Source: SMYC01 sp965197495
GTDB taxonomy: Bacteria; Acidobacteriota; Vicinamibacteria; Marinacidobacterales; SMYC01
Length of the DNA: 64,000 bases
NCBI GenBank assembly: GCA_965197495.1
Contig: OZ240210.1
Span: 6,448,001 to 6,512,000 of the forward strand
Direction of reading: 5' to 3'
Shown here: one piece after another, positions 38,455 through 47,097 of the stretch
Layout of the letters: each line of letters opens with the position of its first letter
Numbering within the stretch: position 1 is the stretch's first letter
Translations under genes and position numbers: made by a program
The notes under the pieces: model-generated
Database searches by the model: none
Told to the model about the DNA's origin: nothing
The model's input: the letters and a program-made list of their open reading frames with translations, nothing else

Positions 38455-39618
38455 CTAGCCGGTAGCCTCGTTCTGCATCTCACGAAACAGTTGGATCAGC
38501 TGGCTCTCGTGGGAGGCGCCGAGCGTTCGCTTCACCGCAAGCAGCTCCGAGTAAAGCAGCTCGTTCAACGCCGAGATCAAGCGGTCGTGACGCTCTCCCT
38601 CCGGAAAACGTTCGAGGTTGCGCTCGAGTTGGGCGGGATCGAGGACTCCGTCCTGCCGCAAACGAACGCGCTCGAAAAGCGAGCCAGGACGCTCTTTGAG
38701 CTCTTTCAAGTACTTCTTGAGGATGATCTCCGCGATCGGGCCGACTTCATCCGACATATGTCGAAAAAGCCGCCGAAACATTTCGTTGTAGAGCTCGACG
38801 ACAGAGCTGTAATCCTGGCCGTCATCGAGCGTTTGCCGCAAAGGTGCTTGCTTCGGCCCATGCGATTTCAATACTCCGATGGCGAGAAAAGAATGAAGAA
38901 CCTTTCGTGTCTCGGCCTCACCAATCTCGCTTTCCTGACATATTTCGGAGATCGCGCGCTTGCCGTCGGCAAGGTCGATAACGTGGCGCTCGTGCGGGTC
39001 GAGATCGAGCGGCGGCTCTTTGTTCTCTCGGTGGACCACCGAATCCATGGACACAAAATGCTCTCGAATGGCGCCGGTGCCGTCGGAGCGCCGGATGCCC
39101 TCCACCACGAGCTTTTCGACGTCGAGGTCGAAGGTGATCTTTTCCTTCCGGGGTTGGTCGTCTTCGTCATAATGAAAATAGCCATCTTCCCAATTGAAGA
39201 TGCTCCAGACGATCTCCTTCACCTGCTGCTCGATCGCCCACCAGAGATCTTTTGGCGACAAAACGCCGCTTTCGACGAGAGCTTTCCCGAGACGCTGTCC
39301 GCCCCGGATCATCTGAGAGAGGCGCAGATATTCGTCCGCAGAAATCTTCCCGCCCCGCAGCAAGACCTCGCCGAGCCTGTCCTGGGTAAGGCTCGAAGCC
39401 GCAAAGACGAGCTTGCCGTCGAGAAAGTAGACGGATTTCCGCACGCCGGCATTCACGAGGGAGACGACACCGGTGCGCTTCGCCTCCTTCAGGATCGAGA
39501 GCACCGTCGGGAGCCCGACATCGGAAAGTCGGCCCCGTAACGTGCCACGCTCCGCGGCATTGTCGGCACTCATTGCGTGGGACGAGCTCATAAGCGTCAA
39601 GAAAACTGGGTAGGACAT
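38455..39618 (-). CDS. DUF4388 (PATAN) domain protein
   Basis: About 387 residues. The N-terminal DUF4388 domain reads GRLSDVGLPTVLSILKEAKR then TGVVSLVNAGVRKSVYFLDG and KLVFAASS. A following helical part (SGVLSPKDLWWAIEQQVKEI then FNWEDGYFHYDEDD) is also usual in these proteins, which occur in social and signalling bacteria such as Myxococcota. The role is regulatory by association. The start is uncertain: the ATG at 39618 is four bases after the SpoIID stop; internal ATGs at 39591 and 39573 are possible. Confidence 0.8.
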   Translation of the reverse strand: MSYPVFLTLMSSSHAMSADNAAERGTLRGRLSDVGLPTVLSILKEAKRTGVVSLVNAGVRKSVYFLDGKLVFAASSLTQDRLGEVLLRGGKISADEYLRLSQMIRGGQRLGKALVESGVLSPKDLWWAIEQQVKEIVWSIFNWEDGYFHYDEDDQPRKEKITFDLDVEKLVVEGIRRSDGTGAIREHFVSMDSVVHRENKEPPLDLDPHERHVIDLADGKRAISEICQESEIGEAETRKVLHSFLAIGVLKSHGPKQAPLRQTLDDGQDYSSVVELYNEMFRRLFRHMSDEVGPIAEIILKKYLKELKERPGSLFERVRLRQDGVLDPAQLERNLERFPEGERHDRLISALNELLYSELLAVKRTLGASHESQLIQLFREMQNEATG

Positions 39619-39621
39619 ATC

Positions 39622-41940
39622 CTAAGGGGCCCGCGAACCTTTGTCAACATCCGCGGAAGCCGAGGACTCGGCTGTTCGGGCGATGCGTGTGCCGGGATAG
39701 TAGTGGCTCAGGATCTGCCGGTAGCTGTACCCGGCCAACGCCATGCCGTAAGCTCCCACTTGGCACATCCCGACGCCATGCCCCCACCCGCGACCCGTGA
39801 AGACCCAGCTCTCGGCGCCGCTTCCTTTCGAACGTTGGGCGTCGAGAAAAAACAAATTTTCGCGAATGCCCAAGGTTCGCCGAACGGCAAGCCCTTCGAC
39901 GACCACCGAGCCTGCGGTCCCGATAATCTCGAGTTCGACGATACGGCCCGAGCGCCCGTAGCGCTTCGGGCGCAGCTCCTGAACCGTTCCCACTCGGTGG
40001 CGCACGTTCACGTCGCGCGATAGGTCTTCCTTCGTTTTTCGAACCACCCAGTGAGAAAAGCGCGAGCTCCGGTCGAAGCTCGCCCCGTCCGACAGCACCA
40101 CGAGCACGTCGATACCAGAATCGTCCAAGTGAAACAAGACTTGGTCACCGGCGAGCAGCGAGACACGCTCCATGTAATATACGGTCTCTCCCGATTGACG
40201 GTACAAATAGCGCAATGGTGCGAGGCCGGTCGCAACAACTTGCTCATCGCCGAGCGCGTCTTGAGTAAGACGACTAAGACGAATGCGGGCGCCGTCGACG
40301 CTCTCGATCGTCCCCCGGCGAAGGGGCGCCTCTCCGATCTGACTGACGAGCCGATAAAGCGTTCCTAAGATCTCGGCATGCGAGAGCGGGTTTCCCTGCG
40401 CAATACCCTCTGCGCCCGGACGGATGAGATCGCGCCGTATTGCGTAAGCCAAATGTCGACGCTCGGGATTCGACAGGCCGGCATCGGTAACGAGTCTCAA
40501 GGCGTCTAGCTCGGAGACCAAGAACGGTAGACGCCGCTCCCAACATAACCCGTCGGCGAGAAGCCCCGAAAGCGCGACCACATCGAAAGGACCTTCTTCG
40601 TGGGCTCCAAAGCACGGCGCCTGCCCAATATGAGAGATCGCCCGCTCGACCCACACGCGCACGCTTGCGGCCGTCGCCGGTCCCTCGCTCTCTGCCGGGG
40701 CGATACCTAAACGTTCGAGCGTGGCGGCTTCGAGGGATAGCGGTCTTTCATTGGACGAGCTCACGACGGCGAGGCGCGATTCGAGAAAACAGGCGCGACT
40801 CACGAGATAGGGCTCGGGATTCGAGAACACGTTCTCCGCGTTCTCGGTCCGACCGCCACAGGTCGACGTGTAGAGCGCATCGACGAGCGCGCCCTTATAG
40901 GTCAAGACCTCTCCCACGGTCTCGAGGACAGCCTCGCTCGCCATCGGTTGTTCTGCCGCAACGCCGCGATAGACTTGACAGGCGGCCGTCGCGCAGATGT
41001 CGTAGCCTTCGGCGGCGAATTGCCCCCGCCGTTTCTGAACGTAAGTACGGGCGGCAAGGGCTTGAGCTTTGATGGCCTCTTTTTCCGGAAACACCGCAGG
41101 CGAGAGCTCCGCGGGTACGACCCCTTTGAGATAGTCCTCCAGGTTCACGACGTTCACGACCGTGAAGAGATTCGAGGCATTCACGAAAACTTCCAGATAG
41201 CCGCGATACGGACGGCCGTCGACTTCGATGAAAGCGTTCGTGGACGCCGGCACGGCGTAAAGCGTGAGGCCGCTCGTCTCGATCGCGGGCTGTCCCGAAG
41301 GCCGCAGCACGAGCGCTCGAGGACGCGCGACCCGCGACGGCTCACGCGTGACATCAATCCCTTCGAAGCCGAGCGCCATAAGCTCTGCGGCGCGGGCACG
41401 TGCTCCACTCTCGGTGGTGAACGCGCCCACCCGGACCGCGAAACGCCCGCTTCCCGGCTCGCGCCGCAAGACGATCTCGTCGTCCAGCTCTTCACGCGTG
41501 CTCGACTGTAGCGACGACGCTTGCTCGCGGGTCGGGAACGAACCGAGCTGCAGCCGAAACACCGCTCCTTCGAGGACGCTCGAGCGCGCGGGCTCGATGA
41601 GAACGTCTTGCGTCTCCATGAGCCGTCCCGAGCCACCGACACGGAAAGGACGAGAGGATGTGAGCCTCAAGGCCTCGGCGCGGGCCGAGAGACCGACGCG
41701 GATTCTCGGAGCGGGCGCGAGTCGGTCCATCTCCGAGGGTGTGAGCGATGCCGCGGCCTCTGGGGGTGGCAACGTGCGCACAGAGTCCGGAGCCCCCGCC
41801 GGTGACGGCGGGGGTGACGGCGCCGCTTTCGGATGCCCGGCCAGTGGTGGAGGCGGTGGAACGTGCGGAGCGTGGCGGACGTCCTTTCCCCCACAGGCCC
41901 AAGCCAGCGCGATCAGGAAAAAAGGTATGCGCTTAACCAA
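39622..41940 (-). CDS. SpoIID/LytB-domain protein with SPOR-like domain
   Basis: 772 residues. A lipoprotein-like start (MVKRIPFFLIALAWACGG) and a Pro-rich spacer come first. A SPOR-like module (VFRLQLGSFPTREQASSLQS) follows, then the SpoIID domain: VVNVVNLEDYLKGVVPAELS, KEAIKAQALAARTYVQKRRG, STCGGRTENAENVF, and GRGWGHGVGMCQVGAYGMAL with REILSHYYPGT-like end. SpoIID is a peptidoglycan lytic transglycosylase that acts on stripped glycan. It starts (TTG 41940) inside the end of the TonB-like gene. Confidence 0.9.
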   Translation of the reverse strand: MVKRIPFFLIALAWACGGKDVRHAPHVPPPPPLAGHPKAAPSPPPSPAGAPDSVRTLPPPEAAASLTPSEMDRLAPAPRIRVGLSARAEALRLTSSRPFRVGGSGRLMETQDVLIEPARSSVLEGAVFRLQLGSFPTREQASSLQSSTREELDDEIVLRREPGSGRFAVRVGAFTTESGARARAAELMALGFEGIDVTREPSRVARPRALVLRPSGQPAIETSGLTLYAVPASTNAFIEVDGRPYRGYLEVFVNASNLFTVVNVVNLEDYLKGVVPAELSPAVFPEKEAIKAQALAARTYVQKRRGQFAAEGYDICATAACQVYRGVAAEQPMASEAVLETVGEVLTYKGALVDALYTSTCGGRTENAENVFSNPEPYLVSRACFLESRLAVVSSSNERPLSLEAATLERLGIAPAESEGPATAASVRVWVERAISHIGQAPCFGAHEEGPFDVVALSGLLADGLCWERRLPFLVSELDALRLVTDAGLSNPERRHLAYAIRRDLIRPGAEGIAQGNPLSHAEILGTLYRLVSQIGEAPLRRGTIESVDGARIRLSRLTQDALGDEQVVATGLAPLRYLYRQSGETVYYMERVSLLAGDQVLFHLDDSGIDVLVVLSDGASFDRSSRFSHWVVRKTKEDLSRDVNVRHRVGTVQELRPKRYGRSGRIVELEIIGTAGSVVVEGLAVRRTLGIRENLFFLDAQRSKGSGAESWVFTGRGWGHGVGMCQVGAYGMALAGYSYRQILSHYYPGTRIARTAESSASADVDKGSRAP

Positions 41941-43279
41941 AGATGTCGTAGGGGCGCTCGTTGTACCAGAAAACGATTATGATATCGAAGGTCTCGTCGG
42001 GGTAGTCAGCGGGTAGCGGCAACAAATCGGCGGCTCGAATCGCGCCGACGGCGATATTATCGAAACCAACGACTCCTGACGGAACGAGCGTCTGGCGAGA
42101 GATGATCGTCCCGTCCCTTGCGACCTTGAAGCCAACCGCGACATGCCCGTTGTAGATGTTCGCCGCCCAGGGCATACCGGCCCGCCAATTTCTGCCGACT
42201 TCGCTCAACATACGACGGATCCAGGGCACGAAATTCGCGCCCTTGTCGTTGTAGTACATCGTGTTGTTGGTGTTGACAACGAGCCCGCCTTCGGGATTGT
42301 GAAACTGGGCGCCCGCGAGAAAACGGCGGATGTCCGTGAAGTCTCCGTTGTCGCCACCTTCACCGACCGGATTTCGCGTCCGCGCCGGCTGCGGCGGGCG
42401 CATCTGCCGCCGCCTGCGGGCTTCTGCTTCCGCTTGCTTCCGAGCTTGCTCGAGGAGATCCGGTGTACGGAAAAGGAAGTCGCCGAGCACGTCCGGATCG
42501 ACACCGCCATCGGCGACCTCGGATCCTAGCTCTTCCTCGAAGAGTCCCTCACTGTCTAGCTCGTCCTCGCCGGATTCGGCGAGCTCCGCCACATCTTTCG
42601 GCGCCTCCTCTTCGGGAGTGCCTTCCGTCCCAGGATCCTTGACCTCTTCTTTCGTGTAGAACTCTTCCGTATTGCCGGCCGAGAACGGCAAGTCGTTCAT
42701 GATCTCGGGGCGCGTTTCCGGCGCGAGCATGGCTTTCGGGATCAAAAGGCGATTATCCGCCACTTGCGGCGGCGGCTCTGGCACGGGCTGCGCCTCCGGG
42801 ACCACCGGAACTGGAACGGCAGCGACAGGAGGTGCAAGCTGTTCAGGCTGGGGCTCTTCAAAGAAGAGCAAGAGACGCTCCTTTTTGTCGATCTCATCGA
42901 CCCTTTCATTCTGGTCGACCGGCAAGTCGAAGAACTCGTTCAAATTGGGCTCGAGCAACATGAACACGAGCAGCACAACGTGCAAGAGCGCGGAGACGCC
43001 GAAACCGGAGCGCGGATCGCTCGCGAGCGGATCCCTGTCCTCACCGCCGTGCTCGAGAAACTCCGCGGCGTCGTCAGGGTTCTCTAGCCATTGCGAGAAG
43101 AAGAAGTCCTCGGAGGGGTCCTGGGCAATGAGGTTTTCGAAGCCGCTCGCGGTTTGGCGGAATGGATGGCGCTCGCGCGGCGTGTGCCGCTTAGGAAGAA
43201 AGGGCTGGCCCCGGCGGTGCATTCCCCGCCTCATTCCAGATCCTCGTTGCACGCGCACTCCCAATCGCCAAACGGCCAA
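41933..43279 (-). CDS. TonB-like energy-transducer protein
   Basis: 448 residues. One membrane segment (GFGVSALLHVVLLVFMLLEP, about residues 93-112) is followed by a long acidic/Pro-rich periplasmic stretch. A TonB-type C-terminal domain follows (WAANIYNGHVAVGFKVARDG, TLVPSGVVGFDNIAVGAIRA). Such proteins pass inner-membrane energy to the outer membrane; an ExbB/D partner is not in the window. The very basic first 40 residues suggest a later start, for example ATG 43234. Confidence 0.8.
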   Translation of the reverse strand: MAVWRLGVRVQRGSGMRRGMHRRGQPFLPKRHTPRERHPFRQTASGFENLIAQDPSEDFFFSQWLENPDDAAEFLEHGGEDRDPLASDPRSGFGVSALLHVVLLVFMLLEPNLNEFFDLPVDQNERVDEIDKKERLLLFFEEPQPEQLAPPVAAVPVPVVPEAQPVPEPPPQVADNRLLIPKAMLAPETRPEIMNDLPFSAGNTEEFYTKEEVKDPGTEGTPEEEAPKDVAELAESGEDELDSEGLFEEELGSEVADGGVDPDVLGDFLFRTPDLLEQARKQAEAEARRRRQMRPPQPARTRNPVGEGGDNGDFTDIRRFLAGAQFHNPEGGLVVNTNNTMYYNDKGANFVPWIRRMLSEVGRNWRAGMPWAANIYNGHVAVGFKVARDGTIISRQTLVPSGVVGFDNIAVGAIRAADLLPLPADYPDETFDIIIVFWYNERPYDIFG

Positions 43280-43374
43280 CTGATTGAAGGGAAACGACCT
43301 ACTGGATTATAACCATGGCCGATCCGCTGAGCAAGAAGAGCAGCACAATTTACATCCTTAACGATGTGAGTCCT

Positions 43375-44337
43375 TCATCGCCCTTCAATCGCCTCCGTCG
43401 CCTCCATCGCCTCCATTTCCTCAATGATGCGCAGGGCCAGCTCCAAAGCACGTGTGCCGTCCGCCCCGGTCACTCGTGGATTTCGACCCTCCGCCACCGA
43501 TTCGAGAAAGTCTTGGAGCTCTCGTTTGAGCGGCTCCTCGTTGACGAGGCTCAGCTCTTTTCTCTCGATGTTGGGCCGCTGGCCTTCGCCGGGAAGGATT
43601 CGGTAGCGGATGGCCTCTTGATTCTGGTAGTCGAGCGAAACGTAGCAATCGCGCTCGAAAACCCGCAGCTTTCGCACCTTTTCTTGCGAGACCCGGCTTG
43701 CGGTGATGTTGGCGACCGCCCCCCCTTCGAAGTGAAGACGTGCATTGGCGATGTCCACGCGCGGTGTCAGCACCGGTACACCGACCGCTTCGAGCGATGC
43801 GACTTCCCTCCCAACGAGCGTCATGACGACGTCGAGATCGTGGATCATCAAGTCCAGCACGACGTCGATGTCGAGACTGCGCGGGCTGAAGGAGGCGAGA
43901 CGGTGAACCTCTATGAAGCGCGGATCCTTCCGCTGGCTCAATAAGGCCTCGACCGCGGGATTGTGACGCTCGGTGTGCCCCACAGCGAGGCACAGACCTC
44001 TAGCAGCAGCCGCTTTCGTCATGCGCTCCGCCTGCGCTCGGGTCGAGGCAATCGGTTTTTCGACGAGCACGTGAATCCCGGCTTCGAGAAGCTCGAGCGT
44101 AACCGCCTCGTGATCGACCGTCGGGACCGCCACGCTTGCAGCTCGAACGTCCTTCACGAGCTCCCGGAAATGGGCGACACCGCGAACCCCGTAATTTGCC
44201 GCGACCCCGCGAGCGCGCTCGAGGTCAGAATCGGCGACACCCACGAACTCGGCGCCGTCGAGCTTTGAGAAAACACGCGCGTGACGAGAGCCGAGCTGCC
44301 CGACCCCCACCACGGCCACTGGAAGCCGCTCGGTCAA
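43375..44337 (-). CDS. Gfo/Idh/MocA-family oxidoreductase
   Basis: 320 residues. Rossmann start LPVAVVGVGQLGSRHARVFS, then VAVPTVDHEAVTLELLEAGI and HVLVEKPIASTRAQAERMTK with the Glu-Lys-Pro signature. A later segment, DLMIHDLDVVMTLVGREVAS, has the catalytic His region. The TTG start abuts the lpxI stop. Genes of this family beside lpxA include GnnA, which oxidises UDP-GlcNAc to make 3-amino lipid A; here the GnnB aminotransferase is not seen, so the assignment is only a possibility. Confidence 0.85.
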   Translation of the reverse strand: MTERLPVAVVGVGQLGSRHARVFSKLDGAEFVGVADSDLERARGVAANYGVRGVAHFRELVKDVRAASVAVPTVDHEAVTLELLEAGIHVLVEKPIASTRAQAERMTKAAAARGLCLAVGHTERHNPAVEALLSQRKDPRFIEVHRLASFSPRSLDIDVVLDLMIHDLDVVMTLVGREVASLEAVGVPVLTPRVDIANARLHFEGGAVANITASRVSQEKVRKLRVFERDCYVSLDYQNQEAIRYRILPGEGQRPNIERKELSLVNEEPLKRELQDFLESVAEGRNPRVTGADGTRALELALRIIEEMEAMEATEAIEGR

Positions 44338-45162
44338 CTAGATCCCCACCACGGTGATCGCGTGCTCGTCCGCGTTTCTCAGAAGCGCTTCGCGCTCGAG
44401 AAGAAGCACGCGCCCAATCTCGAGCCCGAGTGCGGTCGCCCCGGACGCGGCCATCGAGTCGATCGTCGTCGGTCCGACAACGGGGACGTCGAAGCGCATA
44501 TCCTGACGGGGGCGAGCCACCTTGACCACCGTGAGCGGTCCGTCGACAACGTCACCCGCACGGCGTATCGCGGCATCGGTGCCTTCCATGGCTTCCGCCG
44601 CCACCACGGTCTTGGCTTTGACGATGACCGTTTGCCCAATATCGAGCTCCGCGAGGCCCCGCGCCGTCTCGACCCCGAAGTCGAAATCCTCGCGCTCGCG
44701 CTTGCCCGGGCCGCGCTTGGTCATCGGCCCCTCTGTCACCAGATGAGAACAGAGTAGCAGCGTCGAGTCGACGACCTCGACCCCTTCCTCTCCGAGCACG
44801 TCCGCAAGGGTCCTCAACATCTCGTCGGTGCTTCGTGACGAGAGCCTCGAGAGGACTTTGAGCGTGAGGCGATCTGGTCGCAGGATCTGAAACGCGCTGA
44901 CATGGCGGACGCGCCCCGCCATGATCGCTCGAGATATACCCGCATCGCGAAAAATCCGCACACATTTCGAGAGCTGGCCGATACCGATCGTATGAAATTG
45001 TCCGGCGGCTTTCCGAGCGAGTGCGGGGTCCGCCTCGCCTTCGATAGCGAGGGTCACGACTTCGATCCCGCGGCGCGCGGCTTCATCGAGCACCATGAAG
45101 GGAAACGCCCCTTCGCCAGCAATCAAGCCAACGGTCGAGGGAAGTGAGCTCGGCTCGGACAC
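44338..45162 (-). CDS. lpxI: UDP-2,3-diacylglucosamine pyrophosphatase LpxI
   Basis: About 274 residues from GTG 45162 (SEPSSLPSTVGLIAGEGAFP), the usual length. LpxI (DUF1009) hydrolyses UDP-diacyl-GlcN in lipid A synthesis in bacteria lacking LpxH. Seen: MAGRVRHVSAFQILRPDRLT, DSTLLLCSHLVTEGPMTKRG, QTVIVKAKTVVAAEAMEGTD, FDVPVVGPTTIDSMAASGAT. An out-of-frame upstream extension belongs to lpxA. Next to lpxA as usual. Confidence 0.93.
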   Translation of the reverse strand: MSEPSSLPSTVGLIAGEGAFPFMVLDEAARRGIEVVTLAIEGEADPALARKAAGQFHTIGIGQLSKCVRIFRDAGISRAIMAGRVRHVSAFQILRPDRLTLKVLSRLSSRSTDEMLRTLADVLGEEGVEVVDSTLLLCSHLVTEGPMTKRGPGKREREDFDFGVETARGLAELDIGQTVIVKAKTVVAAEAMEGTDAAIRRAGDVVDGPLTVVKVARPRQDMRFDVPVVGPTTIDSMAASGATALGLEIGRVLLLEREALLRNADEHAITVVGI

Positions 45163-45178
45163 GCGTTTTGAGAAACCC

Positions 45179-45997
45179 TCAGTCCGCGTCCGAGTCCTCA
45201 CCGCCGCGCTTGACGATGACGCCTCGCTCGGAGCCACGCACGAAATCGATGATCGCGCGCACATCGGGGTCAATTCCGCTAGGCCCATCAAGTTTGTCGA
45301 GGGCCTGAGAGACGTTGAGGCTCGATTGCTGGAGCGTGCGGAAGGCGGAGCGAATCTTCTCGATGCGGTCGCGGCCGAATTCCCGTCGCTCGAGACCGAC
45401 CGTATTGACCCCATAGAGACGCGCACGATTGCCGACAGTTTTCGAAAACGGCAAGACATCTTTGGTGATGACGCTATAGCCTCCGACGAAAGCGTAGGTG
45501 CCCACACGGCAGAACTGATGGACGCCGCTGAAAGCGCTCACCGTCGCGTAATCCTCCACGGTAACATGGCCGCCGAGGGTAGCCGCATTGCCGAAGATGG
45601 CGCCGCTTCCGATCTGGCAATCATGCGCCACATGGGTATAGGCCATGAATAGATTGCTGTCGCCGATGACCGTGCGACTGCCACCAAGCGCAGTACCGCG
45701 ATGGATCGTGACGAACTCGCGAAAAACGTTCTCGTTGCCGATCTCGAGGGTCGAGACTTCACCTTCGAACTTCAGGTCCTGCGGCTCGAGACCAATCGAG
45801 GCGAACGGAAAAACGCGACACCGCTCGCCCATCTTCGTGTAACCGTCGATGACGACATTCGAGTCGATGACGGTGTCTCGCTCGATCTCGACGTGCTCGC
45901 CAATAACGGTATAAGGCCCGACGCGAACGCCCTCGGCGAGCCGCGCTCTCTCGTGCACGACGGCCGTCGGGTGACAGTCCACAGCAGCCGTGCTCAT
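45179..45997 (-). CDS. lpxA: UDP-N-acetylglucosamine acyltransferase
   Basis: 272 residues of left-handed beta-helix hexapeptide repeats, for example GVRVGPYTVIGEHVEIERDT, VFREFVTIHRGTALGGSRTV and LFMAYTHVAHDCQIG with the catalytic His. The C-terminal helices include VGLERREFGRDRIEKIRSAF. First step of lipid A synthesis, using acyl-ACP. The ATG overlaps the fabZ stop (ATGA). Confidence 0.96.
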   Translation of the reverse strand: MSTAAVDCHPTAVVHERARLAEGVRVGPYTVIGEHVEIERDTVIDSNVVIDGYTKMGERCRVFPFASIGLEPQDLKFEGEVSTLEIGNENVFREFVTIHRGTALGGSRTVIGDSNLFMAYTHVAHDCQIGSGAIFGNAATLGGHVTVEDYATVSAFSGVHQFCRVGTYAFVGGYSVITKDVLPFSKTVGNRARLYGVNTVGLERREFGRDRIEKIRSAFRTLQQSSLNVSQALDKLDGPSGIDPDVRAIIDFVRGSERGVIVKRGGEDSDAD

Positions 45998-46434
45998 CCC
46001 GCGTCCACTCCCGTCAGCATCAGCTCGGCTTCGGCCGCAAGCTGTCCTTCAACCTCGACGCGAGCCGTGAGCTTCCGGAAATTGCCGCGCGCTTTCGCGA
46101 CCGTCACATGGATCTCGAGCCGATCCCCGGGAACCACCGGCCGTCGGAACTTGGCGTGATCGATGCTCACGAGATAGAACGCTTTTCCCACCGCGCTTCC
46201 GTCTTCCGGCAACACCATCAGACCCCCCGCCTGCGCCATAGCCTCGAGGATCAGAACCCCCGGCATGACGGGCAAGTTGGGGAAGTGCCCCGCGAAGAAC
46301 TCTTCGTTGATGGTGACGTTCTTCCGGGCGTGGATATGCTCGTTGGGGACGAGCTCGACGACCCTATCTAGCATCAGGAGCGGATAGCGATGCGGCAGCC
46401 GCTCCATGATCCACTGGATGTCCATCTCGGGCAT
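45994..46434 (-). CDS. fabZ: 3-hydroxyacyl-ACP dehydratase
   Basis: 146 residues from ATG 46434 (MPEMDIQWIMERLPHRYPLL). Hot-dog fold motifs: FAGHFPNLPVMPGVLILEAM with catalytic His and Glu, and VSIDHAKFRRPVVPGDRLEI. Dehydrates 3-hydroxyacyl-ACP in fatty acid synthesis and competes with LpxA for substrate, hence the coupling. Confidence 0.96.
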   Translation of the reverse strand: MPEMDIQWIMERLPHRYPLLMLDRVVELVPNEHIHARKNVTINEEFFAGHFPNLPVMPGVLILEAMAQAGGLMVLPEDGSAVGKAFYLVSIDHAKFRRPVVPGDRLEIHVTVAKARGNFRKLTARVEVEGQLAAEAELMLTGVDAG

Positions 46435-46457
46435 CAGGGATTCGCTGTCCTGTAGTC

Positions 46458-47045
46458 TTACTGTGGATTTGCCGGTGGGGTGGGCGCGGCCATCAACTCG
46501 TCGAGCTTCTTCACGATCAACGGGCTGATGTCGAGCGTCGGATCCAGGACGAAGGTCAGACCCGGCGTGGCGCGGAATATTAGCCCGATCCCGTTTTCTT
46601 GTGCGACTTGCTCGACGACGGGCGCAACCTTTTCCTGGAACTTTGCTTCGCCATCCTGCCGCTTTGCTTCGAAATCTGCCTGAGCATCCTCGACCCATCG
46701 CTGGGCGTCGGTGCGCTTGCGCTCGATGTCCCGCGAGAGCCGCACCTTGGCGTCCTGCGACAAAATTTCGGAGTTCAGCTTGGTCTGAAGGTCGACGATC
46801 TCCTGTTGCAGCCGCTGCGTCTCCGCCGCGATCTTTTCGTTCTCGCCTCGGAGCGAGTCGAAAAGCGCCCTGCCTGCGACCGATTCCGCCGCGATCCGGT
46901 CGATGTCGATGATTGCGATCTTGGTCGCGCCCGAGGGGCCCTGAATCACCGCCCCGGCAGCCTCCTGCGCAAGGGCGCTCGCGTGCGCCATCGCAACGAA
47001 GACCACCGCTAGAGTGGCGATGCTAGCTACTCTCGATAAATTCAT
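46458..47045 (-). CDS. skp: Periplasmic chaperone Skp/OmpH
   Basis: About 195 residues from ATG 47045, with AAAGGAG 11 bases ahead. Signal peptide (ATLAVVFVAMAHASALAQE), then IAIIDIDRIAAESVAGRALF and a long coiled coil (EKIAAETQRLQQEIVDLQTK). Skp holds unfolded outer-membrane proteins on the way to BamA, its neighbour. Confidence 0.92.
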   Translation of the reverse strand: MNLSRVASIATLAVVFVAMAHASALAQEAAGAVIQGPSGATKIAIIDIDRIAAESVAGRALFDSLRGENEKIAAETQRLQQEIVDLQTKLNSEILSQDAKVRLSRDIERKRTDAQRWVEDAQADFEAKRQDGEAKFQEKVAPVVEQVAQENGIGLIFRATPGLTFVLDPTLDISPLIVKKLDELMAAPTPPANPQ

Positions 47046-47097
47046 GATTGCAGTTACTCCTTTAGTTCTTGTTGGGATCCGAGCTCCTCGTGACGTT

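Noticed and set aside
44338..45507. 389-codon frame as lpxI
   Set aside because: The first 115 codons overlap lpxA and are Ser/Arg-rich shadow; LpxI's normal length starts at 45162.
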